Assembly: GCA_018340805.1 (NCBI GenBank) | Contig: JACMZG010001911.1 | Span: 30,452,544-30,516,543, forward strand | Reading direction: 5' to 3' | Origin: Microvelia longipes | Taxonomy: Eukaryota; Arthropoda; Insecta; Hemiptera; Veliidae | Length of the DNA stretch: 64,000 bases | Shown: in pieces, positions 35,171 to 46,618 of the stretch | How the letters are laid out: each line of letters opens with the position of its first letter | Position numbering within the stretch: position 1 is the stretch's first letter | The notes under the pieces: model-generated | The model's database searches: none | Told to the model about the DNA's origin: nothing | What the model saw: only the letters and a program-made list of their open reading frames with translations | Translations under genes and position numbers: made by a program

Positions 35171-36839
35171 TTTTGCTAGTATTTATTGCTCTATTACAAG
35201 CTTTTTTTTGCTGATAGTTAAGTTTTTTATCCTTTAATATTTTATAGAGTAGGAATATTTATATCTTTCGTTTTAAGTGGCGATGGACCTTTTTTCAGAT
35301 CCACTAACATTAAATTTCCTAACATGTGGGAAAACAGTCCAAGATTTTCGAAAATGGAAAATCTCTGGGTAGTCTTCATACTGCTCCGAGTTAAATGACA
35401 TGCGAGTCCAAATTTTCAATATTTTTGTTCAGATTTTCTGTTCACTATTGTTTTAAGCGGTCAAAGGCTGATGTCCCTAACTTTATTTATAGATTACACA
35501 TAGCTTCGATTTTTGACAAAATCTACTCAAAAAACAAGAATCTCTAAATATTTAAAAATGTTTGATATTTTTGAAACTTTTTAGCTGTTCATTTTAATTT
35601 ATCTGGATATAAAGCTTTATCGAAGTTATTAATTTTTATTGTTACTTTTTAGTATCTAACTTTCTTTCTGTCGAAAACAGTCTGAATATTTTCCCATTTT
35701 AAAATTTTATCTTGAATTGACTTTCTCTTAAGTAATATTCTCAACTGTTTTAAGTCCTGGACGAAAATTTTTAAAATGATCGAGTAATGTTCTGCTACTT
35801 AAGATTTATTTTTAGCAAACGACTCAGACGAAGTTACTCAAGTATTGACGATATTGTCGTGTGTTTGACTATTTTACCGCTAGATTACAACTATTAGATT
35901 TCATCATTTCTCGGAAGACAATCATACAAACAGTTGTTTTGGAAACTGTTAGCGTTTGACTGACTGACTGTACCGACTCTTCGCGACTCAAATCGTCATG
36001 GTTTAGGAATCGTTTTAATGTTCGGATGCGGTTTATTGTTTGAGTCTCATCTTTTAACCATTTATTAGGAAGAATGATGACTAGAAGGTAAATTGATAGC
36101 CATTTATTTTATTTAATTGTGCTTAGATCAGTGACCTTTGAAGTTTGTTTAAAATTTAAAAGAAAATACGGGGAATTATGTTGAAGTAACTTCATATAAC
36201 GGATTACATCACGCAATATGATAATATTGACAATACTCTTTAAATAACATAACTGCAGTTGTAATAATCTCAGGGGAAAAGAATAGAAAAGCTAATATTT
36301 TCTTTTACTTCTGGAACTATCTAAAGCTATTATTAAATCATAACAAGTACTAATTATACCTGTTATATCCCAATACTTGGGTGTTACGAAGAAAAGTAAC
36401 CTAGTTTTAGTTACAAAGTACGACAATTTAGCGACTCAATTGGTGGGATTATTTTGTTGATTTTGTAATTGTTAATGTTAGATAGAAATAAAATATTTAT
36501 TTATAGTCAACTTCTTGAACTGATAATTGAGATAAGGTCTAGAATAATGTAGATAGCAGTCCCTTATTGGGAATAATATGTATCTCTACTGTGAGTCAAA
36601 TTTAGATACTTATGTTATAGTGAAAATAGTGTTAAATCAGTTGTTTTACTTTTTTACCAAATTTGTCTGGTTTAATAATTTCTGTTTCATCAAGTTCTTA
36701 CCAATTTAATGAACTGCATAAGTTTAGCTGCACAACTGTAAGGTATGCTAAACCTGCATATATCTTTTTTCAATATATTATTTGTAAAATGTAGCAGAAA
36801 ATGTTTTTTTCTTTATATTTAATATTATTATTAGCGCGA
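35171..36839. other. No supported gene
   Basis: AT-rich sequence with one short hairpin (AGATTTTC/GAAAATCT near 35341-35363). No exon of P5CR or other gene was identified. Confidence 0.3.
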
Positions 36840-37150
<311 letters not shown>

Positions 37151-37669
37151 CGAAAATCGACCTTGTTGATGTCTCGTTGTTTATAAAAGTGTGACGACAT
37201 TAACCCGCATAATGACTCAGCGAAATTTAAAAAAAAACTTCAAAAAGTTTTTTGATCAGGCCGAATTTTATATTATTTATACATGTACTACTAAGTATTG
37301 TTAAAAATTGTACGAAGTTATATTTTATATCAGCGTTAGTTCCGGGTTTATCGATTGACGTATTTAACAGAATATAAACAAATCTCTTTTGTTGACTAAT
37401 ACATTTGAAAAATTCGCTTATATCGTGAGCAGTATGCCACTTCAAATAAGTGTTCAAGTGTCAATAAAGTTCAAATAATTCAATACTTTTTTTTTTTTTT
37501 TAATTGATTTATTTCCAACTTTTAAAAATAATACACAACATTATATAAATAATTAATTTCTTATATATGTAAAGAAATTGTTTCGCCTTTTATGAATTTT
37601 TGTCGAAAATTTATCAAATAATTATTCTTTTTTTCTCCATTAATAACGTCTAAAAAGTTATTTTCTGGT
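37151..37669. other. No supported gene
   Basis: A minus-strand 76-codon frame (37227-37457) has no exon signals or recognisable family. A poly-T run lies at 37487-37501. Confidence 0.3.
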
Positions 37670-37915
37670 AGCGCAACTAGAATGATATTTGTTTGCAGAA
37701 TTATGCTGGGAGCTACGATGATAACAGACAGACACTCACATACTCTTATTACTATACTTTACCAAGACAACGTGGTAAAAACTACTTGGGGGGTCTTTAA
37801 TCCAACTGAAACAGATAATTCTGGTGAAATCTCTGTTTCGGATTTTTATTGCAAGTACAATACTAAAAAATACAATATTTTTCTTTTATATATATGGTAA
37901 AAATGAGGGAAGTAA
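37670..37915 (-). mobile_element. Repeat A, 3'-end copy
   Basis: GCTGGGAGCTACGATGATAA, CAGACAGACACTCACATAC, ACTGAAACAGATAATTCTGG and the terminal ATTTTTCTTTTATATATATG...GAGGGAAGTAAAA match the end of repeat A. The frame 37682-37900 is not a gene. Confidence 0.7.
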
Positions 37916-38530
37916 AAAACTTCTTATCCTAATCTTCTTAATTTCCTAAGGCGACTCTGGCATTAAGCTGATATTCTATGAAAATAATATTTTTATTATT
38001 ATAGTAAAAATTCTTTTAGATAAAACAAGACAAAATTCTTTCAGATTGTAAAAAGTTTCTTCTAATAAAAATTCTTATAGTGTTTTTCCAAAGTAAAACA
38101 CTCTTTTCTTGCTTTTTTTCTCAAGTATTAAAACACTGCCTTATGACTGATTACTATGTTAAGTACTATGTTTAGCTCCATTTTTAAAAAATTAATAAAT
38201 TCTATAGACCCTTATTGCGCTTAAAAAATCCTACCCTCTTGAATGTGGCGATCGAAAAGTACTTGTTCATATAATATGATTCAAAACTCAATCTAAAAAG
38301 ACTTTTATTAAAGATCCAAAATTACTTCTAGAAAATTAAATGAATCCTTATTTCACATTTGTAAGTGTAGTAGTGCTAAAAGTTATTTTGTGTAAAATTT
38401 AATTTTGTTCAAAGTATAATTTTTGGACTTTTGGTTTCACAATACGTGCAAACTTGATTGGTATGGAAGAGCCGCAAATAAGTCTTTTATTAAAAATTAA
38501 AATAGCAGTAAATAATGAAAGAAATGAAGT
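37916..38530. other. AT-rich non-coding sequence
   Basis: No feature recognised. Confidence 0.3.
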
Positions 38531-38770
38531 ATCTTTACAAAACAAAACTTTATTGTCAACGCGCTATCAACCTAGAAGCCATCATCAGTGCAAACCCGTT
38601 TGGATGTTAAAGAAAAAGAGAAGCGAGTCTTTGATTAGAGTCTGACTTTGATACCTAGTAAGAAAACGTTGACTCACTTCTTTTCTTCTTTAACATCTCA
38701 ACGGTTTTGCACTGATGATGGCCTCTAGTAAGGTTGAAAGCGCTTTCCCAATAAAGTTTTGTTTTGTGGA
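38531..38770. mobile_element. Inverted-repeat element related to Penelope-like ends
   Basis: The left arm ACAAAACAAAACTTTATTGT...CATCATCAGTGCAAACCCGT is the inverse of the right arm ACGGTTTTGCACTGATGATG...CCAATAAAGTTTTGTTTTGT. The unpaired centre is about 45 bases. The right arm contains CTGATGA (38712-38718), a five-pair hairpin and GAAA (38736-38739), the arrangement also found at 49.7 kb. The frame at 38454-38645 crosses the left arm and is not a gene. Confidence 0.7.
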
Positions 38771-40561
38771 GGGACTTCTTTCCTTTTATGGATTTCTTTA
38801 TGATGGACTCCATTTACGTTCATTCTACTGGTATATATAAAATAGCAATCTTTCAGTTTTTAAATTGTTACAGCTAACCAATTAAAAATTATTGTAAAGT
38901 TTCATTTGGAAATTTGTTTGGTTTCCTAAAATAAATAAAACTAAACCTATAATTAATAAGTGGACTTATTTAAAAAAAATATTGTCTAAATAATCGCAAA
39001 TATACCTAATTTAGGACGCTGATTTGAATTGAACCAGTTTAAAATCGTTTAGAATACTAAGTTTTGTAAAAGAAAATCTCTAAGCAATAACAGCAAAGTA
39101 TACATAACTTAAATAACCACCTTATGACAAATAATGTCTTGTGATGAAATTGGAAAAAAAGGGAATATTTTTCTTTATATTGACCCTGTTATAATTATTA
39201 TTTCTTATCTTTCAGTTCTATAAATTCCATTTTGGAAGTTACTTGACTTCGCATAGGTGCTTAAAGTCAATATAAACTTAGTAGCTTTAAAAATGCAATT
39301 GAATTACTGTAAAGCTTGTTTATATAGTCCATTTAAATTGTTCACTTTTGCTTACAATTAAATAGTACATTTCTATTAATTATATTTGTCAATGTATTCT
39401 TAATTAATTTCAAGTTCAAGGTCATTTAAAAGTTAAATAACTTGTGTAAGTTGGTAATACTGCTCTTTTTATAGCAAAGTCACTGATTCATTGAGTAAAA
39501 TTATAATTTATACGTAATTATAACTTATTATTTAATAGTTTATAACTGTTACATAATACTATCTAAAAATTGATATTTTATTTTCGCCTATATAGTAAAA
39601 AAACAGTATAAACCTAATTATGAAAAACGGTACAATTGTGCGTGTAAAGAAATGTCTTAGTTATGATTGTTTTAAGACATATGGCAGACATAGGAGTATG
39701 TTACGGGATGACGACATTTTTTCGCTTGTTTAACTGCCCGTAAAGAACTAATATAAGAAGGGTATAACGGAGTTTCCAGTGTATGTCTCCTATTTGTCCC
39801 CCGAAGTATTTTTTTCAGGACCCACTAAAAGACATTATAAGCTACCGTTTAAACATCATTTTTAAGGTTAAAAAATCCCATGCTAATTTGACTTTTTATG
39901 ACCTGAAAATTTTCTTATGTGAGAGTCATAGAGTTCAAGAACAAATGATGATCCCTTGGTCTTTTCCCAAGACTTGAATTTTTATTCATTTTAGTTTGTC
40001 ATTCTCATGCATTACGAACTTCTTCTTTTTTTGTAAGACAAAAGAAAGTGTGCATTTTACAATTTTTTAAGTAAGTTAAAGTGTAATTAGCAGTATTTAC
40101 TCTTTAAAAAAAATAGCCGACATTTAAGTGGTTTTAATGTGTCAAAACACTTTAGTATGTCGCTTTTATTGTCTGGTGTATTTTATTTATTTAATTATTA
40201 GTTTTATTAAAAATCCTATCCTTGGTAATGGTAATATGACAAGATAGTTAGTAGGAACTATTCAATCTATATTGATGGTTTAAATACCTAATCAATTCGG
40301 GTTTTTTATTCGATGTCATAACAAAATTTCTCCTCCACTTCCGCTATTAATTCAACCTCAGTCATCTTTGTGATTCAATTCGATGCAAACAAAGCAGGCA
40401 CAGTCGGAGATTGTGACCTGACTTTTTTTATTCATGGCGTGTGACGTCATTGCAGGAATTAGTCTTGACGACTTAGATTAAAACTTCTCTGTACTGATTC
40501 CTGAAATAACTTTATCGCCGGACTATAAGCTAAAATACAAAATAAAACTCTATCAGCTTGG
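38771..40561. other. No supported gene
   Basis: AT-rich. The plus-strand 64-codon frame 39783-39977 has an ATG but no other support and is not recognised. Confidence 0.3.
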
Positions 40562-40569
40562 CTAAAACA

Positions 40570-40690
40570 CCTATACACTTTAATACACTTCTATACACTT
40601 ATATACACCTTTACACTTATATGCACCTATACACTTATATACACCTATACACTTATATACACCTTTACACGTATATACACCTATACACTA
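40570..40690 (+). repeat. Minisatellite, 18-base unit, at the end of a repeat A copy
   Basis: About six copies of CTATACACTTATATACAC (with TTTACAC and TATGCAC variants) run straight into TATAAAGGAAAAGTATTTTA, the palindromic end of the adjoining repeat A copy. It appears to have grown from that end. The reading frame through it encodes only low-complexity sequence. Confidence 0.85.
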
Positions 40691-41160
40691 TAAAGGAAAA
40701 GTATTTTACTAGCCAAAAATCGGAAATTGAAATTTTGCTTGAATTATCCGTTTCAGGGGTTTTAAGACCTTCCAAGTTGTTTTTGCAAAGTTTTCTGCCT
40801 GTATGTGTCTATGTGTGTGAGTGTCTGATATCATCGTATCTCCCAGTGTATTTATATTACTGCTTTGAGACTGGATACAAATAAAAACCATTATGTCTAG
40901 TCGTGCTATCTGGATAAATACATTTTTATGACGTCATAAATTCGCAATAATGACTTTGCAAAAATTTCAAATATTCATAAAACCCTGATAATGTTTTGAT
41001 TGATTTGAAATTCGTAACGCATGTAGTCATGAATAAATCCAACAATTGTGCCAAGTTTCATATCATTATTAGCATTAGTTCAATTTGTATGGAATGAATT
41101 TTTGTTTTTTTAAATTGTAAAAAATCAGAAAATAATTCAGTAAGTTATTTTTTTTCAAAT
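40691..41160 (+). mobile_element. Repeat A, plus-strand partial copy
   Basis: Begins TATAAAGGAAAAGTATTTTA, continues with GAATTATCCGTTTCAGGGGT, CTGTATGTGTCTATGTGTGT, GATATCATCGTATCTCCCAG, ATGACGTCATAAATTCGCAA and CGTAACGCATGTAGTCATGA, and fades near ATTTTTGTTTTTTTAAATTG. Confidence 0.7.
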
Positions 41161-41385
41161 TTATGCCTAACAATTGTTAACCAATGTAATTATAACATTA
41201 AACGCATTAAATTAACCACTACAAAACAATAGAGAACCCGGCACGATACTTTTCAAACCCATCGATAAGAAGGTAAGAGGGGAGGGGGGGTGAATTGTCC
41301 AAAGTGTGTCAGATTGGGTAGGCTCTTTCCTAATTATCAAAATTTCTTAGTTTTCACATCCTTTTATTTTTTTACCAATTTTAAT

Positions 41386-41412
41386 TTTACGTTTAGTATA
41401 AACGTAAAATGA
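41386..41412. repeat. Perfect 12-base hairpin
   Basis: ATTTTACGTTTA and TAAACGTAAAAT flank a three-base loop. No run of T follows that would suggest a Pol III terminator. Non-coding. Confidence 0.7.
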
Positions 41413-41439
41413 TCCATGATCCATCAGTCACTTTTAACG

Positions 41440-41560
41440 CTCACGTACTTGTGATAAGCTCATAAAAGGTCCTTCCTTGGCTGGATTAGAACCCTTGACC
41501 GTCAGGTCGTTAGGTAAAGTTTCCTCCACTCAGATACCTGTCCTCTAAATAACTTGTCCG
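41440..41560 (-). mobile_element. tRNA-like sequence (SINE head or tRNA relic)
   Basis: The minus strand reads TATCTGAGTGGAGGAAAC (A-box-like CTGAGTGG) and, about 35 bases on, AAGGGTTCTAATCC, a good B-box. Acceptor and anticodon stems do not pair cleanly. Different sequence from the SINE at 17.7 kb. Confidence 0.4.
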
Positions 41561-42577
41561 GTTCTTATAATTCATTATACCTTAGTCGTAAAATATGCGA
41601 TTTTTAATTTACTCATACATTTTGATGTGAAATAGTAATTTAAAAAATATAAGTATAAATTAAGTGCCAAAATAAATAAAATGTATCAAATAAATAAAAT
41701 AATGAAGCAATTATTCATACGATTGGAGTTGTTAAAAAAAACGTGGATTATAAACCATTATACTACTGTGACAACAATATAAAATAAAATCTATTCACAA
41801 AACAGAAATAAATCTAATAAGAACCAATAAAAGAAGATATTAGACAAAAGTTAAAAAATAAAATAAATATTTTGAGAAGAATAAAAGAAATGTATAGAAA
41901 AACAAGTAAAAAAATAAGTATCTGAGAAATATCGGAAAATTCAATTCTTTTGATTTTTTACAAGGAAGTATCGTGGATTATAGATTTTTATACTTTTCCA
42001 GTCACCATGACCATGGTACATATATCACTTGGTTAAACTTGCTCAAAAGCCCTTTTCATGGGAAATATCTAAAGGAATAACTTTTCAAAGACTGCACAGG
42101 GAAAATTCTCTTAGTTTCCTTTTTATTATAACTTAAAGTGAATCGAATTGAAAGAAGAGTAAAGATCTTATAGCAAGGTAAAAAAGTTGAGAGAAAGGAG
42201 ACAGATCCGTTATCAAACTCCTTTACTGCCAATATTCTTACTCCTTTTAGTTTTCTTCCTTTTTATTTTTTTTTTCTTTCTTATAGTTTTTGTTTTGTTG
42301 TTTTTATCACACCGTTATTTTATTGGTTTTTATTTCACACTTTTAAAACATTTAAAAATTTAAGTTTGTAACAATAGGGAATTTATTAAATGAAAAATGA
42401 TCCCGCAGTGTTAGATTTTTTCATTTCTTTATTCTTACTCGATGAAAGAAAATTGACGACATATCAATGGAAAACGTATACATCGCGGTAATATTTTCAA
42501 TATTAATATTTCAAGCAGATGTTGACATAAAACTGATTCTATTACTATAAGCCAATAAAAGCTGTTTAAAAAGCGAA

Positions 42578-42716
42578 CCAGGTGCTTCTGATCCCTGTCT
42601 GCTCTCTGACCACATCTAAGCAGGCATTCGGCTCGCTCAGAAGTAAATTGGTGCTTTTGGTCTTTGCTTGCTGTCTAACTACTGGTAAGCAGGCCTTCGG
42701 CTCATTCTGAAGAAGT
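42578..42716 (+). repeat. Two diverged tandem copies, unit about 68 bases, GC-rich
   Basis: GGTGCTTCTGATCCCTGTCT...TAAGCAGGCATTCGGCTCGC and GGTGCTTTTGGTCTTTGCTT...TAAGCAGGCCTTCGGCTCAT follow one another. They are far GC-richer than the flanks. No frame is open through both. Confidence 0.7.
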
Positions 42717-43230
42717 CCCTTGTGAATTGCTTGCTATTTCTTATTATCGGTGCAACATTGTATTTTGATATGGTATTGGCGAATTTTCAAAGCCGTGGCC
42801 TCACCTGATTACAAGTTAAAGGTGGGTCTAGTGGCCTGTGTGTTGCTCGTATTGCTTTGGCCAATGTATTTTTTATGATTTAGTACCCTGATCATTATTA
42901 GGCAAGATTATGAAAGATTTTTTTCTGACTGAACGGTTGGTCCAATTGAGCTGAAACGGTCTCGACAGATTAACGAGACCTAAAGACATGCAATTAGATT
43001 CCAAACTCGCTAAACATCATTTTTCCCCACTCCTCCGGTTTTTTAGAAGTTTGCTTGTATCCTGAAAAACTGAATTCGATGTTGTGTGGATAAAGTATTA
43101 TTCTCTTTTGTACTTTTTTCTAATCCTTACAACTTTTTAATCTCAGTTTAATGCTACGAAAAGTATTTATTTTTACAAAGACTTAAATTTGCATAAAAAC
43201 ACAACCTCAAACAAATTTATTAATAGGATT
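42717..43230. other. Non-coding, possible 3' flank of the next gene
   Basis: GC-richer around 42790-42870 and 42935-42990 without an open frame. Any 3' UTR of the minus-strand exon at 43231-43411 would fall here. Confidence 0.3.
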
Positions 43231-43411
43231 TTAAAATATTAACTTAAAAATGAAACTTTTCTTATTTATTTCCTTTCCATGGAAGTTTAGAAGTAAAAGA
43301 AAAACTAAGTTAAAAACAAGAACTACCGATGTTGTAAATATCTTATGAACTTTTCCGTCAGAGCCTGACAACTTTAAACCAAACTCTTTACCCTGTTTTA
43401 TCTTAATACCT
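43231..43411 (-). CDS. Terminal exon of an unrecognised protein with GPI-anchor-like tail
   Basis: On the minus strand a strong acceptor (TTTTTATTTTCAG) precedes base 43411. The frame is open for about 60 codons to TAA at 43231-43233. It reads GIKIKQGKEFGLKLSGSDGK, VHKIF, then the hydrophobic run TTSVVLVFNLVFLLLLNF, then a short Lys-rich end. A small-residue cluster (SGSDG) before a hydrophobic C-terminal segment is the layout of a GPI-anchor signal; a single-pass membrane end with a short Lys-rich tail is equally possible. An acceptor two bases further in gives the same frame with a different incoming phase. The remaining exons were not found. Confidence 0.55.
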
Positions 43412-44140
43412 CTGAAAATAAAAACATTTTATTTTGTGTTAAAAACTTGCAAAGAACTTATAATGTAAATAATTTATGTTTTTTCTTAAAAAAATAAGAA
43501 TTTTGTTTATCTTATGAATTTTTTCTTTCTTTACTTTTATTGAAACATTCACTTCGTTTTTACCAAAATATTCAATTTAATCAGAGGTCTGATAACAATT
43601 CAACTTTACCTCTACTGTTGATATAGGTTGCTAATTATATTGATTTGACTTGATCAAAATATAAAAGTCTCCTAATTATCTAGTCTTATAGATCAGATTG
43701 ACTTCGGTTCTAAAAAAGTTGTTAATCATAATATAATCATATTTGAAATGATCTATTTTTGATTCAATTTCACTACATTGAGTGACGTCTAGAATAGGAC
43801 AAGTTTGACAAGTGAAATGTGTCTGATGCAGATAGACATCGAGTTCCTTAAATTTATGAAAACGCCTAAAATTATGATTTACCCTTTTCCTGTTCCTGAT
43901 GTATTGAATGACTTAGAATTTTTAGTCAAAGTCAATCTATTGCGCGAGCGAAATTTGATATTCTAGAATTATATATAATTAATAATGGGACCTAATAACA
44001 AGGCGTTCAGATATAACAATTATATTGTAAGTATAGAGACTTACACAAAGTCTAGTAATAATGAATCATTTTATATTTAACAAAGTATAATTGTGCGAGA
44101 AACACCTAGGAAATGTAACAAGCAATATTCAATATTCTAT
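43412..44140. other. No supported gene
   Basis: Probably intron of the gene ending at 43231. AT-rich; no second exon recognised. Confidence 0.3.
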
Positions 44141-44397
44141 TAATTTATTTAAAGACACTGAATGGGACTGAAATAACTACTTCTTACTTCTTTAAATGAC
44201 TATATTTCGCCTGACCCCAGGCATACTCATGTCTACAAACAGAATAAACAATAAAAATAAAAAATAAAATAAATAAAATTTTTTTTTTATTTATTCTGTT
44301 TGTAGACATAAGTATGCCTGGGGTCAGGCGAAATATTGTCATTTAAAGAAGTAAGAAGTAGTTATTTCAGTCCCATCCACTGTCTTTAAATAAATTA
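44141..44397. mobile_element. Large near-perfect inverted repeat element
   Basis: Arms of about 105 bases (outer end TAATTTATTTAAAGACACTG; inner part GCCTGACCCCAGGCATACTC against GAGTATGCC-type complement) surround an A/T-only loop. A decayed relative (ATATTTCGCTTGTATTTCCA) is at about 52710-52750. The arm contains GCCTGGGGTCAGGCGAAA, a short hairpin followed by GAAA. Non-coding. Confidence 0.8.
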
Positions 44398-45308
44398 AAA
44401 ATTATATACAATGGTCACGAATATTAATAATAATAAATTCAATATTCTACATCTGGGGCTGTTATTAAAATCATTAAATTTCTATTTAATTTTCATTCCA
44501 TTACATGGAAAATAAGAAGCTAAGTTTTACACTTGGCATTCGGTTATTCTGTGTGATATTCATGATTTATTTTCATTTATTAGTCCTGTTTTATTTTATT
44601 GCTACTTCTTTTGATGTTTCGTTAAAAATAATACGTCTTGTCTACATTTTATCTAAAAGGTCGAGAATTTCAAAACGAGAATAAAGAGACTTAAAAAATC
44701 AAAGGAAAATAAAGTAAAAAAGTAACGAATCTATTTTTACTGGACTTAACAGTATACTAAGAAGATTACCTTTTGAATTGTGGAAAAATTTAAGATTTAT
44801 TTTGAATATTTTGAAAAGTTTTTATTTTAAGATCGTGTTAGATTTTATGTAATTATTTTAATTTATAATTTAGAGTAATTAATTAACAAGTTTTACTTAT
44901 TCGCACCAGTCATTATGTAGATTTGTATTTTATTTTGACTTTAAGATTTAAGATTGTTCTTGGTAAAACTGTAAACTGACATGTAGCTTTGGCTTTTAAT
45001 ATTTGAATTAAAAGGCAAGTGGCTTTTAATATTTGAATTAAAAGTCTGGTTGAATTATTTTTTAGTCCTTTGTTGATAGTCAACTTGTTAAGGTAAGTCT
45101 TGTTATAAAGATGGTCGAAACATACAAATTAAAGTCTTTATTAATTTGATTAGAATTTAAGACAAGTTAAGTTAGTCGTGGTAAAAAAGAATAACTAATA
45201 TATATTTTCTTATTTAGTTACTTTTTGTATATATTTAATTTATAATTCTAATGTTGATGCAATATTAGTTTTATGTATTTCCTTATTTCAAACAATAATT
45301 GTGAACAG
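44398..45308. repeat. AT-rich stretch with a 27-base tandem duplication
   Basis: TGGCTTTTAATATTTGAATT occurs twice in tandem at 44990-45043. The rest shows no gene. The 27-base duplication is recent, as the copies are nearly identical. Confidence 0.6.
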
Positions 45309-45387
45309 ATGATTTCGCGATTAGTATCCAGAAAATGATTTCGCGATTAGTATCCAGAAAATGATTTCGCGATTACTTTCCAGAAGA
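45309..45387 (+). repeat. 26-base tandem repeat, three copies
   Basis: ATGATTTCGCGATTAGTATC plus CAGAAA is repeated exactly twice, and a third copy differs at two positions. Each unit holds the short palindrome TCGCGA. Non-coding. Confidence 0.9.
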
Positions 45388-45849
45388 TACTAATCCGAAT
45401 ATTCCCTGCTAATTTCAATAGAGAACTTTATCATCTCTATAGAATATGATTTCTCTGGAAATAATCCTTTTTTCAAAAATTATAGTTCTTATGTTTGATT
45501 TGTCTAATTATTTACTAATTTTTAGTTGAAGGTATAAAACTAATGAAGGAGTAAAAGCCTTGTGTGTTTTACAATTCAGTTAGCTTGTGACTTGAATTAA
45601 TGACCTCCATAATTTATCTTAAAACCCACTTCTTGGTTCTGTAAACCCAAATTTCTATGCCTGAGGTCCCTGTTTTAGCTTGGTTTACCACTAACATCTG
45701 AGCTTGAGCCACAATTGATATCTTAATTTAGTACTACAGACTGATTTGTATAGTGGCTTCTTGAGTATTTCATATAACTCTACCCAAATTAAATATTAAT
45801 GTCTCCTATTAAACAAATGTCTAATAGCATCTCATTGTTTGTTGTGTCT
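45388..45849. other. No supported gene
   Basis: A 33-codon open stretch on the minus strand near 45615-45720 has weak signals only. Nothing else recognised. Confidence 0.25.
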
Positions 45850-46618
45850 ATACCAGAGACTATAGATACTTAAACAGTAAGACTGTCGACTCAATGGTGG
45901 GAAAATTTGGATTCCGTCGACACTAGCGCTGCGGGGGACCTACCTTTCAATTGAGGGGGCGTGTCTTTTTGCCCACAGTCAGTTTAAAATTTAATTTTTA
46001 TACTTTGTATAGTTATACTTCTAACTAACCCTACCACTTTAATCTTACACAGAACGCTTCTGATTATTTTTAAGTTTTTCATTCAAGTAATTTATTAATT
46101 TAATCGATACAATCAGGTAATAATGAAATAGTGGCTAAAGTTTACACGTGGTAGAAGAAAGATTTTGGCATTTAATGTAGCCTGTATTTTAATTACATCG
46201 ACAAGATGCGCACATGTGATTTAATGTAATTACCTGATAAAATCGACTAAATTAATAAATGAATTAAATAAAATTTACACTTATCTGCCATCAGTAGCGT
46301 TCTCTGGAAGTTGTAAAAAGGTTTATTTTTACTTTTAGTTTCTGAATTTTTAGAATACAGAACATGCAACGGCGAACCGTTTTTGTGAAAAATACATAAA
46401 GAAAACAATCATTTTATAATAATAATAAATGTAGCTGTCATAACCAAGTATTGCCATGGTATTCATAAATTTAAACATAAAAATATAGTCATTTTTGGAA
46501 AGCTATTGGGGATAGTTCATGAGTTGTCCGCACCGGTCCGCCGCAGCGCTATTTTTAGTAGCTTGCGATAATCGAATCCAAACTTTTCCTCATTTAAGTT
46601 AACCCCCCCTGGTCTATA
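45850..46618. mobile_element. MITE-like element with GC-rich subterminal inverted repeats
   Basis: The left end (TATACCAGAGACTATAGATA, then TTTGGATTCC, then TAGCGCTGCGGG) is mirrored on the right, where the opposite strand reads TATAGACCAGGGGGG, TTTGGATTCG and TAGCGCTGCGGCGGACC. The interior of about 560 bases is non-coding. Target duplication is not clear. Superfamily undetermined. Confidence 0.6.

Noticed and set aside
37227..37457. 76-codon minus-strand frame as a gene
   Set aside because: No homology recognised, no exon signals, composition equals the flanks.
40558..40884. 108-codon plus-strand frame, one of the longest in the window
   Set aside because: First half is the 18-base minisatellite, second half is repeat A; no independent coding signal.
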